From assembly GCA_949282305.1 (NCBI GenBank), contig CASDPB010000034.1, positions 1 through 57,410 on the forward strand: a stretch of 57,410 bases of DNA, in the 5' to 3' direction. This document shows positions 18,896 to 27,875 of this stretch, piece after piece (position 1 is the stretch's first letter; each line of letters begins with the position of its first letter). Below the pieces are notes generated by a model. It had not been told where the DNA came from and searched no databases. It saw only the letters and a list, made by a program, of their open reading frames with translations. This DNA comes from an uncultured Lentisphaeria bacterium (GTDB taxonomy: Bacteria > Verrucomicrobiota > Lentisphaeria > Victivallales > UBA1829). The position numbers and the translations under genes were made by a program.

Positions 18896-20300
18896 AATAC
18901 GCCTCGCTTCCTTTTTCAGGTGCTTTGTATTTGTCAGCGGCGAGGATCCCTGCCGCGTCATCGTTGTCGCAGACCGTTGCGGGAGAAATTTCCACAATGC
19001 AGTCGGGTGTGCCGTCCGCCTTGCGCGGAACTTTTTTGCCTGCGAGTTCAAGGCGTTCCGCATCGCGTGCGCAAAGCATCTGGCGGCAGGATTCGGCGGA
19101 ATCGACCCCCGTGGCGTTTTTCGTCGGTGCGAAGTGGTCCTTTCTGGAGCCTTCGAGAACCATGGTATGCTTTGCCAGCGGAAGTGCGTCGAAAATAAAG
19201 GATTCGAGCTTGACCGCATTCGGCTGTTCCGGTTTTACCAGCTCGCCGTCATCATTGATGTACGGAACTTTTTTATCTGCGCGGTGCCATGGCATATTGA
19301 GTCTGCCGTCTTTCGTGAGTTCTTCGATGAAAGTGCGGCTGACCACATGAATTGCGGGGCTTCCCGCGAGGAATGCAAGCGTGCCGTCGGGATTCTTGCG
19401 TTCCGCGAGTTCCGCCGGCATGTCGCTGTATTCGATGATCTGGAGTCTGCCGCCGGAAACGCAGAAATTGCCGAGCTTTTCATAAGGATTCGTCTTCGGA
19501 AGCATCCGGCTGCTGATTTCGGACTTTTCAAGGCTGTGCAGACCGAGGAACAGCGGGTCCGCCATCGGCGCCAGCGGATTGTCCACCTGGAAGTAGGAGA
19601 TATATTCCACGCCGTTCTTTTTCATTTCATCCAGCGCGCCGGATTTTTTGAGCGCAAGCAGTGTGCCGCCGTGTCCGTTCGGAGAGAGGGCGAGAGAATC
19701 GGGGGCGTTCATCAGCAGCTTGCCTTCATAGGAAATGGCCGGCATGGTTCCCTGTGTGAAGAATGTAATGTTTTTTTCGCCGAGACCGAAATAATTGTTT
19801 TCCCTGAAGAACTCGCGGGTGCATTTGTCATTCAGTTCGCTGGTCATGATGAACCAGTGAAGCGCCCTGCCGTATTTTTCCGATACGCGCCTGATGGTTT
19901 CCGCAAAATACTGAAACAGCGTTTTGTGTTTGACCGGAGTGATCGGATAGGTTCCTTTGGGACCGTCGAATCCGAGTCTTGTCCCCTGTCCGCCGGCAAC
20001 GACGAGCATGGCGACTTTTCCTTCGGAAAGCAGACGTTCGCCCTCTTTGCGTGCTTTTTCGTAATATTTTTTCTGCGCCTCGTCCTTTGCGGGAAAGGGA
20101 AAGAAGGGAGCGGGTGCGAGATCGGACGGAATTTCCGTTACGGGTTTCCTGAGGACGTAGTCACGGATCAGTTCCTCCAGTTCGTCGAAGTCAATTTCAG
20201 AGAGCTGTTTTTCGAGCTTGGCGCGAGCCTCGCCAGTAAGAGATTCCAGTTTGGATGCGACAAAGTCCTGTCCGTATTTTCTGAGCTTTTCAATCATCAT
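18888..20300 (-). CDS. UDPGP-family UDP-sugar pyrophosphorylase (UAP1-like)
   Basis: This 470-aa enzyme is of the eukaryote-type UDPGP family, which joins UTP with GlcNAc-1-phosphate or a related sugar phosphate. The nucleotide loop VVAGGQGTRLGFDGPKG (residues about 99-116) is diagnostic. Further motifs are WFIMTSELND, FTQGTMPAI, NGHGGTLLAL, YFQVDNPLAP and the late Lys region (APTKNATGVDSAES). GlmU-type bacterial enzymes look quite different. The start is set by AGGAG 8 bases upstream of the first ATG. Which sugar it uses cannot be told from sequence. It lies 29 bases after the TPR gene. Confidence 0.9.
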   Translation of the reverse strand: MMIEKLRKYGQDFVASKLESLTGEARAKLEKQLSEIDFDELEELIRDYVLRKPVTEIPSDLAPAPFFPFPAKDEAQKKYYEKARKEGERLLSEGKVAMLVVAGGQGTRLGFDGPKGTYPITPVKHKTLFQYFAETIRRVSEKYGRALHWFIMTSELNDKCTREFFRENNYFGLGEKNITFFTQGTMPAISYEGKLLMNAPDSLALSPNGHGGTLLALKKSGALDEMKKNGVEYISYFQVDNPLAPMADPLFLGLHSLEKSEISSRMLPKTNPYEKLGNFCVSGGRLQIIEYSDMPAELAERKNPDGTLAFLAGSPAIHVVSRTFIEELTKDGRLNMPWHRADKKVPYINDDGELVKPEQPNAVKLESFIFDALPLAKHTMVLEGSRKDHFAPTKNATGVDSAESCRQMLCARDAERLELAGKKVPRKADGTPDCIVEISPATVCDNDDAAGILAADKYKAPEKGSEAYYE

Positions 20301-20329
20301 AGTTGCGACTCCTGAAGTTTTTGATTTGA

Positions 20330-22102
20330 TTATGGGGTAATATAGCGCTGAAACAGCGTGGAGTAAATACCCCGATGCAAACTTTTCTGACTTGTTCGCT
20401 CCAACACCCGCTTTGCGATGCCGTTGCCTTCCCGCGCCGCCGCAAGCGAAAGCAGAAATGCCATGACGCCTTTCTCATGCGGTGAAACATGCGTCATGAT
20501 TTCCCGCGCCTGCGCCAGAGTGATTTTCCCATCCCATAAACGAAGCATGGTGCCGCGGAAAAGGTCGTCCCCGAATTTGGCATACAGTCGTCCCAGGTTC
20601 ACTTTCCAGCCGTCGTCCCCGCAATACCACGAGGCGAACGTGTCCCAGAAGCCGGGGTAGATTGTGTGATCCGGCACGGAATCGACGTGCATTGCCGCAT
20701 CAAACTCCTTTCGCGAAACATAATACAGAAGCCTTGCATGGGCGGTTTGCGGTATTTCCCTTCTCAGCGCCTCGGGCGGGGCTTCCCGGTTGACGGAAAG
20801 CGCGTATATAATCTCATAAAGCGCCCAGTCGTCCTGCAATGCGGGATCTTTTCTGATGGCATCGAGAGCCTGCCGCGCTTCTGCATTGTTTCCCGCATGA
20901 ATCAGATACGGCAGAAGTTTCGCCATGCGCTGAGATTCAGTCAGAGCCGGACAGTTTGTAATGAGCTCCCGCTTCAAGTCCTCCAGAATCTCTTTCCCGG
21001 GTTCTCCGTTGTCGAAACGAATCAGGGCTTTCTTTACGCGGGCGTCGGCGTCGTCCGGGAAAATCCGCAGATAGTTCGAGCAGACTGCGGCGGCACGGGA
21101 AAACTGTCCCAGCGCATAATATCCCTCTGCTAATTTCCGATACGGCAATTTCCGGTTCCGCCCTGCAAGGAGAGCCCGTTCCAGATACGGGATTGCCCTG
21201 CCGCCTTTCAGCAGATACGCCCCGCAGATCAGATTCGGAAGATAGGATTCCTGATTTTCCCGCGCCCAGCGCAGATATTCCCTCAGACAGACCGTCTGAT
21301 AAGGAGTCGCCGAGAGACAGCGGATGACTTGCAGATGAAACTGTTCCAGCTGCATGAATTCATTCTGGTTTTTGCGGAGTTGCGCGGCAATCTCCTTTTC
21401 CGGCGCTTTTTTCTTCACCAGTTCCCGCAGGACTTCCAAAGCGGTTTCTTCCGGCGGTTTCGGAGGCGGCTCCGGTTTTTCCGGCTTTGTTTCCACGGCT
21501 TTCACCTGTTGTTCTGCAGGAGGTGCGCCGGCCTGCCGCTCCGGCGGTTCGTCATTGATCAATTCATTGAACAGCTCATTGTTCTGAGGCAGTATCTTGC
21601 CGAATTCACCTTTGGGATCTTTGGCTTCGGCAATTGCCTTTGCGCCTTTTTCCATGGATATGGCATAAAGCAGCAGTGTCACGAGGACGCCTGCAAGGAA
21701 AAGCAGGAACAGAATCCGGCGCCAGGTAAGCCCGCAGCGTTCCAGCACGCTTCCTCTTTCCAGTTCAGCCATTGCTTCCAGCTGGCGTATTTTCAGCAAC
21801 GCTTCCGCTTCCGCGGCATCTTCCCGGAGCTGTTCCTCTGTTTTCCGTTCTTCTTTCTGCTGCACCGGCACTTTCGGAATTTCTTTCCCGGCATTTTCCC
21901 GCGGTTCCGCGGATTCCGGTTCACGCCGCAGGATGATCCGGGGTTTTGCCGCCGTTTCTTCCGGGAGATTCCGGACAGGCTGCAATATGGGCTTTTCCGG
22001 GAGACGGCGGACGGGCTGCGGCACCGGCTCTTCCGGGACGGAGATTTTGATTTTAGCGCCTTTCGGCTTCAATATGATCCTGATCTGTTCTTTTTCCGCC
22101 AT
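20330..22102 (-). CDS. TPR-like protein with one membrane helix
   Basis: This 590-aa protein has a Pro/Glu/Arg-rich cytoplasmic N-terminus with repeated RRLPEKPILQPVR / RNLPEE segments (residues 1-70), a charged coiled-coil-like part (about 75-115) and one membrane helix (ILFLLFLAGVLVTLLLYAI, about 128-146). A Pro/Glu linker and a helical repeat domain follow (LLKGGRAIPYLERALLAG, LAEGYYALGQFSRAAAVCSN), like tetratricopeptide repeats. It is probably a scaffold on the inner membrane. Start: a perfect GGAGG site before ATG at 22102. Confidence 0.85.
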   Translation of the reverse strand: MAEKEQIRIILKPKGAKIKISVPEEPVPQPVRRLPEKPILQPVRNLPEETAAKPRIILRREPESAEPRENAGKEIPKVPVQQKEERKTEEQLREDAAEAEALLKIRQLEAMAELERGSVLERCGLTWRRILFLLFLAGVLVTLLLYAISMEKGAKAIAEAKDPKGEFGKILPQNNELFNELINDEPPERQAGAPPAEQQVKAVETKPEKPEPPPKPPEETALEVLRELVKKKAPEKEIAAQLRKNQNEFMQLEQFHLQVIRCLSATPYQTVCLREYLRWARENQESYLPNLICGAYLLKGGRAIPYLERALLAGRNRKLPYRKLAEGYYALGQFSRAAAVCSNYLRIFPDDADARVKKALIRFDNGEPGKEILEDLKRELITNCPALTESQRMAKLLPYLIHAGNNAEARQALDAIRKDPALQDDWALYEIIYALSVNREAPPEALRREIPQTAHARLLYYVSRKEFDAAMHVDSVPDHTIYPGFWDTFASWYCGDDGWKVNLGRLYAKFGDDLFRGTMLRLWDGKITLAQAREIMTHVSPHEKGVMAFLLSLAAAREGNGIAKRVLERTSQKSLHRGIYSTLFQRYITP

Positions 22103-22207
22103 TTCAACCTCCGGAAATTTTTCTGCGGCATAGCAAAAAATAGTCCGCTTCCGCGTAATATGCAAATGCAGATGTTCTCTTTGCATGAAAAATATTCCGC
22201 CGCAGGT

Positions 22208-22235
22208 TTGCAAAGCGTTTTCTTATGATTATAGT
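22208..22235 (+). promoter_or_regulatory. Promoter of the polyol dehydrogenase-like gene
   Basis: TTGCAA (22208-22213), a 16-base spacer and TATAGT (22230-22235), 50 bases before the start codon. Confidence 0.55.
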
Positions 22236-22284
22236 ATTCAAATACAAAATGTCCTGAAAACTTCATAAACAGAGGGAGAACAGC

Positions 22285-23442
22285 ATGAAAACTTTTTTGG
22301 GAATCGGGCTCGGACCGATTCAGACGGGTATCTTCGTATCCGGCGCATCGAAGGGAAACTTCGACAGAATCGTCGTTGCGGAAGTCGATGATACGATCAG
22401 ACAGGCGATTTGCGCTTCAGGCGGTGCCATCACCATCAACATTGCGGCTCCGGACCGGGTGTACACCGAAGTCTGCAAAAATATCGAGGTCTACAGCCCC
22501 GCGGAACCGGAGGGACTGGAAAAGCTGATCGCCGCCGCCGCGGAAGCCTCGGAAATCGCAACCGCTCTGCCGAGCGTGAAGTTTTTCGGCACCACGGCAC
22601 AGTGGCTCCGCGACGGTTTCCGCCGCAATCCCGACGCATTGCGTTTCGTCTATACGGCGGAGAACGACAACCATGCCGCGGAAAAACTGGAAAAGGAGAT
22701 CGGAGAACCGTTCTCTCAGACCTATTACCTGAATACCGTGATCGGAAAGATGAGCGATGTGGCACGCGGCGAAGAGTGCAGGCTCCGCAGTCTCGCGGAA
22801 CTCTGTCCCGGCGCGGGACGCGCCCATCTCGTTGAGGAGTTCAACTGGATTCTGATCTCCGATGCGCCGCAGATTGAAACGCGCTCCGTGAAGAATCTGT
22901 ATGTCAAAAAGGATCTCTTCCCCTTCGAGTTCGCAAAACTCTACGGCCACAACGCAACCCATTTCCTGCTTGGCATCCTCGGGGATTCCACCGGACTCAA
23001 AAAGATGTCCGAACTTTCGGCACATCCTGAACTTGTGGAAATCGGACGCGAAGCCTTCCTGAAAGAATCCGGCATTGCGCTGTGCAGGAAATATGCGGGC
23101 GTGGACGAAATGTTCACCGAGTCCGGCATGGCGAATTACGCGAACGGCCTGATCGACCGGATGCAGAACATTTACCTTTCCGACTCCATTGACCGCGTAA
23201 TTCGCGACATTCACAGAAAACTGTCCTGGGACGACCGTGTCGTCGGCACGATGCGTCTTGTTTTAAGTCAGGGACTTCAGCCGCTGAATTTTGCGAAAGG
23301 CGCTCTGCTTGCCGCACGGAAAGAGTTCGGAAATGACACGGATGCCATCCGGAAGGGATTGGAGGAGCTCTGGCAGAAAGACACGCGGGAAGGCGAGGCA
23401 AAAGAGGTCTTCGATCTGATCGTCAATGCCCGGATCGGGTGA
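22285..23442 (+). CDS. Mannitol/polyol dehydrogenase-family protein
   Basis: The 385-aa protein looks like the long-chain mannitol dehydrogenase (MtlD/UxuB) family, NAD-dependent oxidoreductases of hexitol phosphates and uronates. The N-terminal Rossmann loop reads GIGLGPIQTGIF. The helix carrying the catalytic residues is visible as VKKDLFPFEFAKLYGHNATHFLLG, with the family's Lys...Asn...His pattern. The exact substrate is not clear. GAGGGAG precedes the ATG. It is a single-gene unit ended by a strong terminator, facing the aldo/keto reductase cluster. Confidence 0.75.
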   Translation: MKTFLGIGLGPIQTGIFVSGASKGNFDRIVVAEVDDTIRQAICASGGAITINIAAPDRVYTEVCKNIEVYSPAEPEGLEKLIAAAAEASEIATALPSVKFFGTTAQWLRDGFRRNPDALRFVYTAENDNHAAEKLEKEIGEPFSQTYYLNTVIGKMSDVARGEECRLRSLAELCPGAGRAHLVEEFNWILISDAPQIETRSVKNLYVKKDLFPFEFAKLYGHNATHFLLGILGDSTGLKKMSELSAHPELVEIGREAFLKESGIALCRKYAGVDEMFTESGMANYANGLIDRMQNIYLSDSIDRVIRDIHRKLSWDDRVVGTMRLVLSQGLQPLNFAKGALLAARKEFGNDTDAIRKGLEELWQKDTREGEAKEVFDLIVNARIG

Positions 23443-23458
23443 TTTCCCACCGAAAGCA

Positions 23459-23506
23459 GAAAACGGTTCCGCCCGGCGCACAGCAGACGGAGCCGTTTTC
23501 TTTTTT
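23459..23506 (+). terminator. Intrinsic terminator after the polyol dehydrogenase-like gene
   Basis: GAAAACGGTTCCG pairs with CGGAGCCGTTTTC (one G:U pair), followed by T residues up to 23506. It may also stop the converging aldo/keto reductase operon. Confidence 0.85.
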
Positions 23507-23617
23507 ATCCCGATCGCGGCGCAGGAAAAGAGGATTGCCGGATGCGGAAACATCCGGATGTCAAACCGGAGTTTCCGCGGGAGCCGCCTTCCATCCCGAT
23601 GCTGCGGCGGAGCCGGA

Positions 23618-24856
23618 TCAGCGGAACATGGCGGCAGTCTTCTTAAGTTCCTCGGGGATGTTGATCTTCTGCGGACACTTCTTCAGGCAGGCACCGCAGC
23701 TGACGCAGCTGGAGGCACGCTGTTCCTCCGGCATGGCATCATAAATCAGTTTTCCGTAAAACTGCCGTCCGCCCGCCTTGACCTGATTGTAAACCGCAAG
23801 ATTGCGCGGAATATCCACTCCGACGGGGCATGGTGCGCAATAGCGGCAGGCGGTACAGGGAACCGCGCCGGACTTGCGGTAGGCGGCAAGCGCCTCGGCA
23901 ACCGTCTTTCTTTCCGCATCGCTCAGCGGCTTGAAGGGAGAAAAGGTCTTCAGATTGTCCGTCATCTGATCGGGCGCGGACATGCCGGAAAGCACGCAGA
24001 GCACATTCGGCAGGGAAGCGACATAGCGCAGTCCCCATGAAGCCGCACTCGCTCCCGGCTCGGCCTTTTCAAAGATGGCTTTCGCTTCCGGCGTCAATTT
24101 GACCAGGGTGCCGCCTTTCAGCGGTTCCATGACCAGAACAGGAATGCCGAGTTTCGTCAGAACCTCATACTGCTCCCGGGAACGGCAGAGTTCCCAGTCC
24201 AGATAGTTGAGCTGAATCTGAGCGACGTCCCACGGATACGCTTTGGCGATTTCCGCCAGCACTTCCGGCTCGCCGTGATAAGAGAACCCGATCCGGCGGA
24301 TTTTCCCCTCCGCCTGTTTTTTCTTCATGAAATCGTAAAGTTTCAGTTTTTCAGCGATTTTCCAATGGGCGGCATTCAGCCAGTGCATCAGGTAAAAGTC
24401 GAAATATCCTGCCTGGGTCCGCCGGAGCTGTTCCTGAAAAATCCTTTCCAGATCCTCTTCCTGCTTCAACATGATGGTCGGCATTTTTGTTGTCAGGTAA
24501 TAGGAATCGCGCGGATATTTCTTCAGCGCCTCCGCGGCGAACATCTCGCTTTCCCCGTTGTGATACATGTAAGCTGTGTCGAAGTAATTGCATCCCGACG
24601 CCATCGCTCGGTCGACCATCATCCGGGCGGTTGCCCGATCCACTTTGCCGTCCTTTTCGGGAAGCCGCATCAGTCCGAATCCGAGCAGCGGCAATGTCAT
24701 ATCCGTATTCTTATACCGGCGGCGAGTCACCTGCGGATTCGACTCCCGTCCGTTTTTTCCTTTTTCCTCTCCCGCTCCTGCCTGCGCGGCAAAGCGGGTC
24801 ACGGGTGCGAGTGCGGCAACGGTCAATGCACTTTTCAAAAAATCACGTCTGTTCAT
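23618..24856 (-). CDS. Tat-exported Fe-S aldo/keto reductase, copy 3
   Basis: The 412-aa protein has a twin-arginine signal (NRRDFLKSALTVAALAP) and an aldo/keto reductase barrel with the catalytic tetrad: Asp and Tyr in FDTAYMYHNGESE, Lys in LTTKMP, His in LMHWLNA. The C-terminus has two ferredoxin-type sites, CTACRYCAPCPVG and CVSCGACLKKCP, expected to hold [4Fe-4S] clusters. Export folded with cofactors fits the Tat route. AAGGAA is the ribosome binding site. It is the last of three tandem paralogues. Confidence 0.93.
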   Translation of the reverse strand: MNRRDFLKSALTVAALAPVTRFAAQAGAGEEKGKNGRESNPQVTRRRYKNTDMTLPLLGFGLMRLPEKDGKVDRATARMMVDRAMASGCNYFDTAYMYHNGESEMFAAEALKKYPRDSYYLTTKMPTIMLKQEEDLERIFQEQLRRTQAGYFDFYLMHWLNAAHWKIAEKLKLYDFMKKKQAEGKIRRIGFSYHGEPEVLAEIAKAYPWDVAQIQLNYLDWELCRSREQYEVLTKLGIPVLVMEPLKGGTLVKLTPEAKAIFEKAEPGASAASWGLRYVASLPNVLCVLSGMSAPDQMTDNLKTFSPFKPLSDAERKTVAEALAAYRKSGAVPCTACRYCAPCPVGVDIPRNLAVYNQVKAGGRQFYGKLIYDAMPEEQRASSCVSCGACLKKCPQKINIPEELKKTAAMFR

Positions 24857-24877
24857 GCTGTTTTTCCTTATTTGCTG

Positions 24878-26179
24878 TTATACCAGTGCTTCATTGTCCG
24901 GAGTCCAGAATGCCGCCGCCTGACGGCGGTTCTTTGATTCCAGCTCTGCGGCAATCCGTTTCAGGTGTTCCGGAATGTTGATTTTCTGAGGACACTTTTT
25001 CAGGCAGACACCGCAGTTGACACAGGCGGTGGCTTTTTCGTCTTCGGTCATTTTATCGTAGACCAGCTGGAAGTGAAAGAAATTGCCGCTTGTTTTGTAT
25101 TGATTGTAAAGACCGAAAATCCGGGGAATGTCCACTCCTACGGGACAAGGCGTGCAGTAACGGCATTCCGTGCAGGGAACGGCTCCCGATTTCCGATAGG
25201 CGGCAAGAGCCGCTTCCACGGTTCTGCGCTCCGCATCGGTCAACGGTTTGAAGTTTGTAAATGTCCTGATGTTGTCCTCCAGATGCTCGGTCAGCGTCAT
25301 GCCGCTTAATACGCAGAGCACGTTCGGGAGCGACGCCGCATAACGAAGCGCCCATGAGGCGACGCTCGCATTCGGATTGGCTTTTTTGAAAATGCCCGTG
25401 GCTTCCGGATTCAAGGTCGCCAGTGCGCCGCCGCGCAGCGGTTCCATGACAACCACCGGAATGCCGAGTTTTGTCAGGATTTCATACTGTTCTCTGGAGC
25501 GGTAAAGCGTCCAGTCAAGATAATTGAGCTGAATCTGGGCGAAATCCCAGGGGTGCACCTCGGCAATGATCTTCAGGACTTCGGGCTCGTCATGGAAAGA
25601 GAATCCGAGACGGCGGATTTTCCCTTCTTTCTGCTTCTGCTTGAGGAACTCGTAGACATGGAAACGTTTCGTATCCTCCCAGCGGTCCTTGTTCAGATTG
25701 TGAACCAGATAAAAATCGAAATAGTCTGCCTTGCACCGGGCGAGCTGTTCATTCCAGATACGTTCCACATCCGCCTCTTTTTTCAGAGCGCGGACCGGCA
25801 TCTTGCTTACAAGATAATAACTGTCGCGCGGATATTTGGTAAGCAGGTCCCCGGCACACTTCTCGCTGAGTCCGTCATGGTAAAAGTAGGCGGTGTCGAA
25901 GTAATTGACACCGGCTTCCATTGCGCGGGCGATCTGCTTTTCCGCCGTGGCATAGTCAATATCGGGTTTTTCGGGAGAGAGGCGCGGCAGGCGCATCATG
26001 CCGAAACCGAGCAGGGGAACGGTCTGGGCGGTATTCCTGTAGCGCCGGCGGGTGACCTGGGCGCCTTTGCTTGAGTCGGAGCTTTTGTCTCCGTCGAGCC
26101 CCGCCTTGGCGGCGAGGCGTGTAATGGGTGCGAGAGCGGCAACGGTCAGTGTTCCTTTCAGAAATTCGCGTCTGTTCAT
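24878..26179 (-). CDS. Tat-exported Fe-S aldo/keto reductase, copy 2
   Basis: This 433-aa paralogue has the same plan: Tat signal NRREFLKGTLTVAALAP, tetrad residues in FDTAYFYHDGLSE, LVSKMP and LVHNLNK, and two Fe-S sites CTECRYCTPCPVG and CVNCGVCLKKCP. The C-terminus carries an additional approximately 20-residue tail (NRRQAAAFWTPDNEALV). AAGGAG precedes the ATG. It starts 45 bases after copy 1 and ends 21 bases before copy 3. Confidence 0.93.
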   Translation of the reverse strand: MNRREFLKGTLTVAALAPITRLAAKAGLDGDKSSDSSKGAQVTRRRYRNTAQTVPLLGFGMMRLPRLSPEKPDIDYATAEKQIARAMEAGVNYFDTAYFYHDGLSEKCAGDLLTKYPRDSYYLVSKMPVRALKKEADVERIWNEQLARCKADYFDFYLVHNLNKDRWEDTKRFHVYEFLKQKQKEGKIRRLGFSFHDEPEVLKIIAEVHPWDFAQIQLNYLDWTLYRSREQYEILTKLGIPVVVMEPLRGGALATLNPEATGIFKKANPNASVASWALRYAASLPNVLCVLSGMTLTEHLEDNIRTFTNFKPLTDAERRTVEAALAAYRKSGAVPCTECRYCTPCPVGVDIPRIFGLYNQYKTSGNFFHFQLVYDKMTEDEKATACVNCGVCLKKCPQKINIPEHLKRIAAELESKNRRQAAAFWTPDNEALV

Positions 26180-26224
26180 AAGAACTTCTCCTTGGGTTAA
26201 TGTGTTCCACCGGTCGGCGCCGGA

Positions 26225-27472
26225 TCAGCTTTTGAGTTCCGCGGCGATTTTCCTGAGTTCCGCCGGGATTTTGATTTTCTGCGGACAATGTTTCATACAT
26301 TTGCCGCAGTTGACGCAGGCGGATGCCCGCGAATCTTCCGGGATCGCGTTGTAGTTGTTGCTGAAGAGCCATTTGTTGCCGGAGATCTTGTACTGGTTGT
26401 AAAGCCCGAATATCTTGGGTATTTCGACTCCGACCGGACACGGCATACAGTAACGGCAGGCGGTACAGGGAACCGCCAGATGCTTCCGGTATGCCGTCAG
26501 CGCCTGTTCCAGCACCTTCCGCTCGTTGTCCGTGAGCGGTTTCAGCGGAGAGAAGGTCTTGAGATTGTCCTCCATGTGTTCCGGCAGACTCATCCCGGAG
26601 AGTACGCAAAGCACATTCGGCAGACTTGCGACATAACGGAGCGCCCAGGCGGCATTGCTGGAGCCGGGATCGGTTTTCCTGAGAATTTCCGTGGCGTCCG
26701 GCGAAAGGGACGCCAGCGAACCGCCGCGCAGCGGTTCCATGACGATCACCGGGATTCCGGCTTTCGTCAGGATTTCATACTGTTCGCGGGAACGGTAGAG
26801 TTCCCAGTCAAGATAGTTGAGCTGAATCTGCGCAAAATCCCATTCATGCGCGTTTACGATTTCCTGCAGCACTTCGGGCGTGTCGTGGAAAGAGAATCCG
26901 AGTTTGCGGATTTTCCCCTCCTTCTTCTTCTGCGCCAGAAATTCATACGCCTTGTATTTCCGTGCAAGATTCCAGTTCACCGTGTCAAGCGAATGCAGCA
27001 TGTAGAAGTCGAAATAGTCCGTTTTGCATCGCGCGAGCTGTTCATTGAAAATTTTGTCGATGTCATCGGGGTTCCGCGCGAACCACACCGGCATCTTGTC
27101 CGTCAGGTAATAAGAGTCGCGGGAGTAGGGTTTCAGCAGTTCCCCGAGACAGCGTTCACTTTCCCCGTCATGATACATGTAGGCGGTGTCGAAATAATTG
27201 CATCCCGCCTTCATTGCCCGGGCGATCATCTTCTCCGCCGTGGCATAGTCGATTTTTGAATTGTCCGGAGACACCTGCGGCAGCCGCATGCAGCCGAAAC
27301 CGAGCAGGGGAACGGTCAGGGCGCTGTTCTTGTAGCGCCGGCGAGTCACCTGACTGCCCTGCCGGACATCCGATGTCTTGTCCCCGTCCGCCCCGGCTTT
27401 TGCCGCGAGGTGTGTAATGGGAGCAAGAGCGGCAAGGGTAAATGCACCTTTCAGAAATTCACGTCTGTTCAT
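26225..27472 (-). CDS. Tat-exported Fe-S aldo/keto reductase, copy 1
   Basis: This 415-aa paralogue has Tat signal NRREFLKGAFTLAALAP, tetrad in FDTAYMYHDGESE, LTDKMP and MLHSLDT, and Fe-S sites CTACRYCMPCPVG and CVNCGKCMKHCP. The start at 27472 follows AAGGAG; an upstream in-frame ATG at 27505 would add 11 residues in front of the signal and lacks a site. It lies 116 bases after tatA. Confidence 0.93.
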   Translation of the reverse strand: MNRREFLKGAFTLAALAPITHLAAKAGADGDKTSDVRQGSQVTRRRYKNSALTVPLLGFGCMRLPQVSPDNSKIDYATAEKMIARAMKAGCNYFDTAYMYHDGESERCLGELLKPYSRDSYYLTDKMPVWFARNPDDIDKIFNEQLARCKTDYFDFYMLHSLDTVNWNLARKYKAYEFLAQKKKEGKIRKLGFSFHDTPEVLQEIVNAHEWDFAQIQLNYLDWELYRSREQYEILTKAGIPVIVMEPLRGGSLASLSPDATEILRKTDPGSSNAAWALRYVASLPNVLCVLSGMSLPEHMEDNLKTFSPLKPLTDNERKVLEQALTAYRKHLAVPCTACRYCMPCPVGVEIPKIFGLYNQYKISGNKWLFSNNYNAIPEDSRASACVNCGKCMKHCPQKIKIPAELRKIAAELKS

Positions 27473-27588
27473 CTTCTTCTCCTTGATTTTCCTGCATTTG
27501 TTCAAAATTCCATTGGACGGCTTTTCGAGCCGGGGAACCGCCCCGACCCGTTCCGTTCGGTCTGCCTGTGCTGTAAAATCGCAACAGA

Positions 27589-27873
27589 TCAGCGACCGGC
27601 ATGATACTGTTTGGAGCTTCCGCCACCGGCCCGGCTTTCCGACGCCCCGCTGTCTGCGGAGGCGGAATCTATTCTTTTCATTTCCTCCTGTCCCGCCGTA
27701 TCCCTGACAACATCCATGAGTTCCCGGGTTTCATCGGTCACTGCAGACTTTGCCTTTTGGAATTCATAGGATGCACGCCCCAGGGACCGTGCCAGTTCGG
27801 GAATTCGTTTCGCCCCGAAAATGATGAGAACCACCAGAACGATGAGAAGGATTTCGGTAAATCCGAGCGACAT
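27589..27873 (-). CDS. tatA: Sec-independent translocase subunit TatA/TatE
   Basis: This 94-aa protein has the TatA membrane helix (TEILLIVLVVLIIFG), the hinge AKRIPELARSLG and an amphipathic helix (ASYEFQKAKSAV), then a short flexible tail. It forms the pore of the twin-arginine pathway. Two ATGs are possible: 27879 is only 1 base from AAGGAGG, 27873 is 7 bases away, so 27873 is the likely start. It lies immediately after larE and before three genes whose products carry Tat signals, so it probably serves them. tatC is not in the window. Confidence 0.93.
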   Translation of the reverse strand: MSLGFTEILLIVLVVLIIFGAKRIPELARSLGRASYEFQKAKSAVTDETRELMDVVRDTAGQEEMKRIDSASADSGASESRAGGGSSKQYHAGR

Positions 27874-27875
27874 AA

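Noticed and set aside
18774-20315. 513-codon plus-strand frame
   Set aside because: Antisense to the UDPGP pyrophosphorylase, whose motifs are clear on the minus strand.
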